A DNA stretch of 10,030 nucleotides from Deltaproteobacteria bacterium. Lineage in GTDB: Bacteria > Bdellovibrionota > UBA1018 > UBA923. Where the stretch lies: positions 1 to 10,030 of the forward strand of contig JACQAW010000335.1 in the NCBI GenBank assembly GCA_016194725.1, in the 5' to 3' direction. The notes beneath the pieces are model-generated. The model made no database searches. It was not told the DNA's origin and saw only the letters and a list, made by a program, of their open reading frames with translations. Positions 5,996 through 10,030 of the stretch are shown here, in pieces. How positions within the stretch are numbered: position 1 is the first letter of the stretch; each line of letters begins with the position of its first letter. The position numbers and the translations under genes were made by a program.

Positions 5996-7458
5996 TGGGC
6001 GACGAGCAAAAACCCGAACCGCCGCTCGGCGTGCATAAGATGCCAAAGAGCCGGCTTTCACGCAGCGAAAAGCTGATGGTGCTGCTGGGACTGCAAATCG
6101 TCGCCATCATGGCCTACAGCTATCTGGCCGACGTGCCGTTGCGCGTTTTATTTTCGCTCGACAGCGAAGAAAAACGGCTCTCGTCGCCCATCGGTACCGT
6201 GACTGAAATTCAAGGCAGCGTGAAACGCCAGCGCGCGTCAGATTTCGAGTTCAAGCAGCTTACGGTCCATGCGCTGCTTTATCCCAATGATACGATTCTG
6301 ACCGGCCCCGACAGCTGGGCCACTATCGTGCTCAACAACGGCCGCAAGGTGCGCATCACGCCCAACTCGCTCATCCGACTTAATTTTGGCTCGGAAATGT
6401 CCAAGGACGGCATCAGCATCAACGTATTGCAGGGCGGCCTGGCTGAAGACGCGGGCCGAATGGTTCCGCTGCTGGGCAATCCAAAAACACTGGGCAACCC
6501 GAACCTGCACGAAAAAATTCCGCTCGAAATCGTCGATGCGCTGCCGGCGGCCGGCACCCAGCTGCGCTTTACCGAAGAGGAGTTCGTCGAGCGCAAAAAG
6601 CCCGTGAAAATTTCGGTGACCACGAATCGCAAAGGCAACCTCGGCGTCGACTTGTTTTATGAGCAGCCCGCCACCAGGCAGCTCGTCAAAGTAGCCTCGG
6701 CCGCGCCGGTTTTCAGCGACAGCACCGATGCCAGCTCGGCTTCGCTGACCTTTTCATTCGATCGTCCAGGGCTTTACGAGTGGCAGGTGCGCGACGAGGC
6801 CAATCAGGCCGTCATCAAAAGACGCCTTCGCCTGTTGCCAGACGTGAAAGCGATTCATGTGCTGCCTACACTCAATGCCTCGGCTCGCATGGAAGGAAAC
6901 GCCCCGAAAAAAAATTTCGACGGCCTGGTCCTTCGTTGGGCGCCCATGGACGGCACGAGCGCCTACTTCGTGCGGGTGTTCAAGCCCGGCGACAAGACAC
7001 CGATCTTTGAAAAGGAAACGCTGGCTCCCGAGCTGCTGCTGCCGCCCGAGTACGCCCGGTTCGAGCAGGGCGTGCTGAAATACTCGGTCGAAAAACTGGT
7101 TTTCAACGGCTTTTTGGCCAGCAGCGGCTTGCAGCAGATAACAATCACGCCGGTGCCACCCCTGCTCACCTCGCCGGCCGCCGAGCTGCGGTTCGATAAG
7201 GAAAAGCTGATCCAGAACAACAACCTGCTCTTCTTCACCTGGACCAAAACAAACTACACGTCGGACTATGAATTCGAGCTGGCCGCCGAAGCCAAATTCA
7301 CCAAGCCGCTCCTGGTCGCGCACCCCCGTGACAATTACTTTTCAGTCAATGCCCCGGCTCCGGGCCGTTACTTTTGGCGGGTTCGATCGGAAGTAAACGG
7401 AAGTTGGAGTGAATTCAGCCCCTCCCGCGCTTTTAAGGTCGATTCCGAGAACCAGTAG
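5995..7458 (+). CDS. FecR-domain membrane protein with C-terminal fibronectin-III-like region
   Basis: This 487-residue protein has a short cytoplasmic N-terminus, one membrane helix (about 27-45) and a long presumed periplasmic part. Residues about 65-150 match a FecR domain: IGTVTEIQGSVKRQR, LYPNDTILTG, a stretch like A-T-I-V-L-N-N-G-R-K-V-R-I and SLIRLNFG. Near the C-terminus (about 395-485) is a beta-sandwich-like stretch with FFTWTKTNYTSDYEFEL and APGRYFWRVRSEVNGSWSEFS, which reads like a fibronectin type III repeat. A similar block (LRWAPMDGTSAYFVRV) precedes it. In FecR itself the domain transmits iron-siderophore signals to a sigma factor. Here no sigma factor or TonB receptor adjoins it. 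Its ATG overlaps the phosphatase stop (TAATG), so both are made from one message and probably act together at the envelope. Confidence 0.85.
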   Translation: MGDEQKPEPPLGVHKMPKSRLSRSEKLMVLLGLQIVAIMAYSYLADVPLRVLFSLDSEEKRLSSPIGTVTEIQGSVKRQRASDFEFKQLTVHALLYPNDTILTGPDSWATIVLNNGRKVRITPNSLIRLNFGSEMSKDGISINVLQGGLAEDAGRMVPLLGNPKTLGNPNLHEKIPLEIVDALPAAGTQLRFTEEEFVERKKPVKISVTTNRKGNLGVDLFYEQPATRQLVKVASAAPVFSDSTDASSASLTFSFDRPGLYEWQVRDEANQAVIKRRLRLLPDVKAIHVLPTLNASARMEGNAPKKNFDGLVLRWAPMDGTSAYFVRVFKPGDKTPIFEKETLAPELLLPPEYARFEQGVLKYSVEKLVFNGFLASSGLQQITITPVPPLLTSPAAELRFDKEKLIQNNNLLFFTWTKTNYTSDYEFELAAEAKFTKPLLVAHPRDNYFSVNAPAPGRYFWRVRSEVNGSWSEFSPSRAFKVDSENQ

Positions 7459-7468
7459 TTGACTAAAT

Positions 7469-7502
7469 CCGACCATTTGAGCTAAGCCGTGGTCGGGGTT
7501 TT
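7469..7502 (+). terminator. Possible weak intrinsic terminator or RBS-masking hairpin
   Basis: CCGACCA (7469-7475) pairs perfectly with TGGTCGG (7490-7496) around a 14-base loop, followed by GG and TTTT (7499-7502). The stem is GC-rich, but the loop is large and the T run short, so termination would be partial. The right stem contains the G-rich stretch just before ATG 7504, so the hairpin could also restrict translation of the next gene. Confidence 0.4.
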
Positions 7503-7503
7503 A

Positions 7504-8313
7504 ATGCTACATTTCATGGTCACTTCAATTCTGGGAACTCTCGCTCTTTGTGGGTCGGCCAAAGCCGACGAACCAAGTGATCTTGCACGCTTTCCGACTA
7601 TGATGCATTTTCTCAAAACGGTGGTCACTGATCATACCGAGCCGCCGCCGGCCGGCAATGAACATTTGATGCATGCCACAAAGGTTTTCCACACCAACCA
7701 GGAAATGTGGGAAAAATTCTTCCAGGCTGCCGTAGCCGATAAGCTCACAAATTTACGTGCTTTTGGCCTATTGAGTCGTGAAATCAAAGCTCGCGGAATT
7801 ACTGTATATGGCCCGGGTGCGGGTTTTGAACAGGCCGTCCGCGACAATCACGTCGACCTGGGACTTGCCATCCCCGCTAAAAACGTCGGGTTAGGCGTCT
7901 GGGAGCCGGATTCTACGATAACGGACCCCGAATTTTCGGTGCACTTGAGCGTGATTTATAAGGAAAGATTTATTCATCAATTCCCCGACGAGGTCATGCC
8001 GGCCAATTTGAGGATCGGCACTGGTGACCAAACTGACTATTATATCGACGGCGAACGGCACCGCGGCTATCTGCTCACGGCCGACCTTTATTACGGCCCC
8101 CACGGCATAGGTTTCAAGAATGTCCATGGCGTGGGCGGCGAGAAGCGGGGCGTGCTGGGATTCCTGCAAAAGATGCTCTTTTTCCTGCCCGACGCCATCA
8201 GCAGCATGGTTATCGACGAGCAGAAAAATGTGATGCTCACCGAGGCCATCATCAACACGACGGTCGAGAACTTCGAAACCCGCGACATATATCGCATCCG
8301 TTACCGAAACTAA
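7504..8313 (+). CDS. Secreted protein of unknown function
   Basis: I do not recognise this 269-residue protein. Its N-terminus is a hydrophobic signal-peptide-like segment (about residues 4-18) ending in SAKA before DEPS, a good signal peptidase I site after residue 21. A lipoprotein reading (LALC at 13-16) is less likely because the residue before Cys is Leu. The mature part of about 248 residues has no cysteine and no obvious membrane segment. It contains a glycine-rich block, GPHGIGFKNVHGVGGEKRG, near 200-218. ATG 7504 is preferred because CGGGG precedes it; GTG 7489 and ATG 7516 are in-frame alternatives. GC is lower in the first two thirds than in its neighbours (28/60 at 7501-7560, 25/60 at 7741-7800, against 38/60 at 6421-6480 in the FecR gene). 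It is probably an exported or periplasmic protein. Confidence 0.7.
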   Translation: MLHFMVTSILGTLALCGSAKADEPSDLARFPTMMHFLKTVVTDHTEPPPAGNEHLMHATKVFHTNQEMWEKFFQAAVADKLTNLRAFGLLSREIKARGITVYGPGAGFEQAVRDNHVDLGLAIPAKNVGLGVWEPDSTITDPEFSVHLSVIYKERFIHQFPDEVMPANLRIGTGDQTDYYIDGERHRGYLLTADLYYGPHGIGFKNVHGVGGEKRGVLGFLQKMLFFLPDAISSMVIDEQKNVMLTEAIINTTVENFETRDIYRIRYRN

Positions 8314-8336
8314 CTAGAAGTATCTGAAACTATTGC

Positions 8337-8366
8337 TTGTTTGCTTGGATAGCCTGATGCTAACAT
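8337..8366 (+). promoter_or_regulatory. Possible promoter for the AMP nucleosidase-mreB pair
   Basis: The 63-base gap before the AMP nucleosidase gene is T-rich. TTGTTT (8337-8342) and TAACAT (8361-8366), 18 bases apart, are a plausible -35/-10 pair. Transcription would then start only a few bases before ATG 8377, which has no Shine-Dalgarno, so the message might be nearly leaderless. This is weak evidence. Confidence 0.3.
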
Positions 8367-8376
8367 TTCTTAGCGC

Positions 8377-9198
8377 ATGCAATCAAAACAAGCTGAGCTC
8401 TACCGCAGCAGCCGAACCTTCAACAACGAACGCAAACACAAAATTGCGGTCGATATGCTTGAGCGGTACACCGGCAGCAACCTGAAAGATTTTCACAAGC
8501 AAATCATCCTGACCAACTTCGATTATTACATCGAACGCTTCAAGATGATGTCGGGCGCAACGTCCACCAAAGGCAGCGCGATGAACGTTGCGCACAACAG
8601 CGAGAAAAAAGTTTCGATTATCGACTTCAGCATCGGCAGTCCGAATGCGGCCCTGATCATTGAATTGCTGGCCGTCGTCGATCCCTCGGCCGTGCTTTTT
8701 CTGGGAATGTGCGGTGGCCTGCACCGCTCGCTCAAGGTGGGTGACTTCGTGTTGCCCATGGCGGCCATTCGCGACGAGGGTGCATCGATTCACTTTATGC
8801 CGCCCCAGGTGCCGGCGCTTCCGACTTTCAAGATTCAGAAATTCGTCAGCCAGATCATCATCGAAAAGGGCCTGGATTATCGAACGGGAGTGGTACACAC
8901 TACCGACTATCGCTTCTGGGAATTCAACGACCGGTTCAAGGAAGACCTGTATGACGAACGCGCTCTAGGCATTGAGATGGAGTGCGCAACGTTGTTCATC
9001 GGCGGCTTCGCCTGCAAGGTTCCGATTGGCGCGCTTCTGCTGGTAAGCGATTGTCCTCTGAAACGCGGTGGAATCAAGACGAAGAAGTCGGCGAAAAAGG
9101 TATTCAGGCAGTTTACGGATCTTCATCTGGACATCGGCATTAAAGCGATGAGCGAAATCGCCGAGCGCGGCGAGCATATACGTCACTACAAGTGGTAA
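8377..9198 (+). CDS. amn: AMP nucleosidase, short form
   Basis: This 273-residue protein belongs to the PNP/UDP nucleoside phosphorylase fold and matches the short AMP nucleosidase type, which lacks the long N-terminal regulatory domain of E. coli Amn. The reaction is AMP + H2O to adenine + ribose 5-phosphate in the cytosol. Visible blocks are LERYTG (28-33), ILTNFDYYIERF, FLGMCGGLHRSLKVGDFVLP (108-127), PPQVPALP, TGVVHTTDYRFWEFNDRF, GIEMECATLF (Glu200, Glu202, ribose-binding region) and LLLVSDCPL with the likely catalytic Asp225, then GGIKTKKSAKKVF. It is 6 bases upstream of mreB, so the two are probably co-transcribed. ATG 8377 is the first start in frame after the stop of the preceding gene. 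An MTA/SAH nucleosidase is less likely given the ERYTG and TTDYRFWEF blocks. Confidence 0.9.
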   Translation: MQSKQAELYRSSRTFNNERKHKIAVDMLERYTGSNLKDFHKQIILTNFDYYIERFKMMSGATSTKGSAMNVAHNSEKKVSIIDFSIGSPNAALIIELLAVVDPSAVLFLGMCGGLHRSLKVGDFVLPMAAIRDEGASIHFMPPQVPALPTFKIQKFVSQIIIEKGLDYRTGVVHTTDYRFWEFNDRFKEDLYDERALGIEMECATLFIGGFACKVPIGALLLVSDCPLKRGGIKTKKSAKKVFRQFTDLHLDIGIKAMSEIAERGEHIRHYKW

Positions 9199-9204
9199 GG
9201 GTGA

Positions 9205-10030
<826 letters not shown>

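Noticed and set aside
6754..7323. Minus-strand open frame inside the FecR-domain gene
   Set aside because: Antisense shadow: no ribosome site or family motifs, and the sense frame has continuous conserved beta-domain patterns.
7540..7560. Lipobox in the secreted protein
   Set aside because: LALC has Leu just before the cysteine, which is atypical even for relaxed spirochaetal lipoboxes, and a good signal peptidase I site (SAKA/DE) follows.
8350..8362. Small stem TAGC/GCTA as a terminator before the AMP nucleosidase gene
   Set aside because: Only 4 bp with no T run, too weak to support a terminator.
8383..8898. Minus-strand open frame inside the AMP nucleosidase gene
   Set aside because: The sense strand carries catalytic motifs throughout, and the antisense product resembles nothing known.

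Overview
The window looks like chromosomal DNA of a Gram-negative-type bacterium (periplasmic sensor domains, a secreted protein with a signal peptide, mreB), densely packed and moderately GC-rich. The gene set (FecR-domain protein beside a SpoIIE phosphatase, short-form AMP nucleosidase next to mreB, STAS and anti-sigma-type ATPase proteins) would fit a spirochaete of the Leptospirales (Turneriella/Leptonema-like). That is an inference from gene content and was not tested phylogenetically.

Layout. Bases 1-235 form a perfect 106-bp inverted repeat with a 23-base spacer, reaching the window edge, most likely a fold-back artefact at a contig end. From 104 to 4054 six genes run leftward in a tight operon-like series. 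In transcription order they are a STAS/zinc-ribbon protein, a pseudo-receiver/HATPase protein, maf, yggS, a DUF167 (YggU-type) protein and a membrane-anchored creatininase-fold protein. An AT-rich divergent promoter region (4055-4108) separates them from the rightward genes. Those are a membrane Cache-like/HAMP/SpoIIE phosphatase, a FecR-domain membrane protein coupled to it by a TAATG overlap, an unrecognised secreted protein with lower GC, an AMP nucleosidase, and mreB, which runs off the right edge.

How the genes work together. The centre (about 2579-7458) holds the three component types of a partner-switching pathway (HATPase, STAS protein, PP2C-type phosphatase) back to back across one promoter region, plus a FecR-domain protein. 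No sigma factor is present in the window. The STAS protein carries a four-cysteine zinc-ribbon-like tail and the ATPase carries a degenerate receiver domain, so the output may not be the textbook sigma-factor switch. The flanks are housekeeping: maf (nucleotide pool sanitation), yggS (PLP homeostasis), AMP nucleosidase (purine turnover) and mreB (cell shape).
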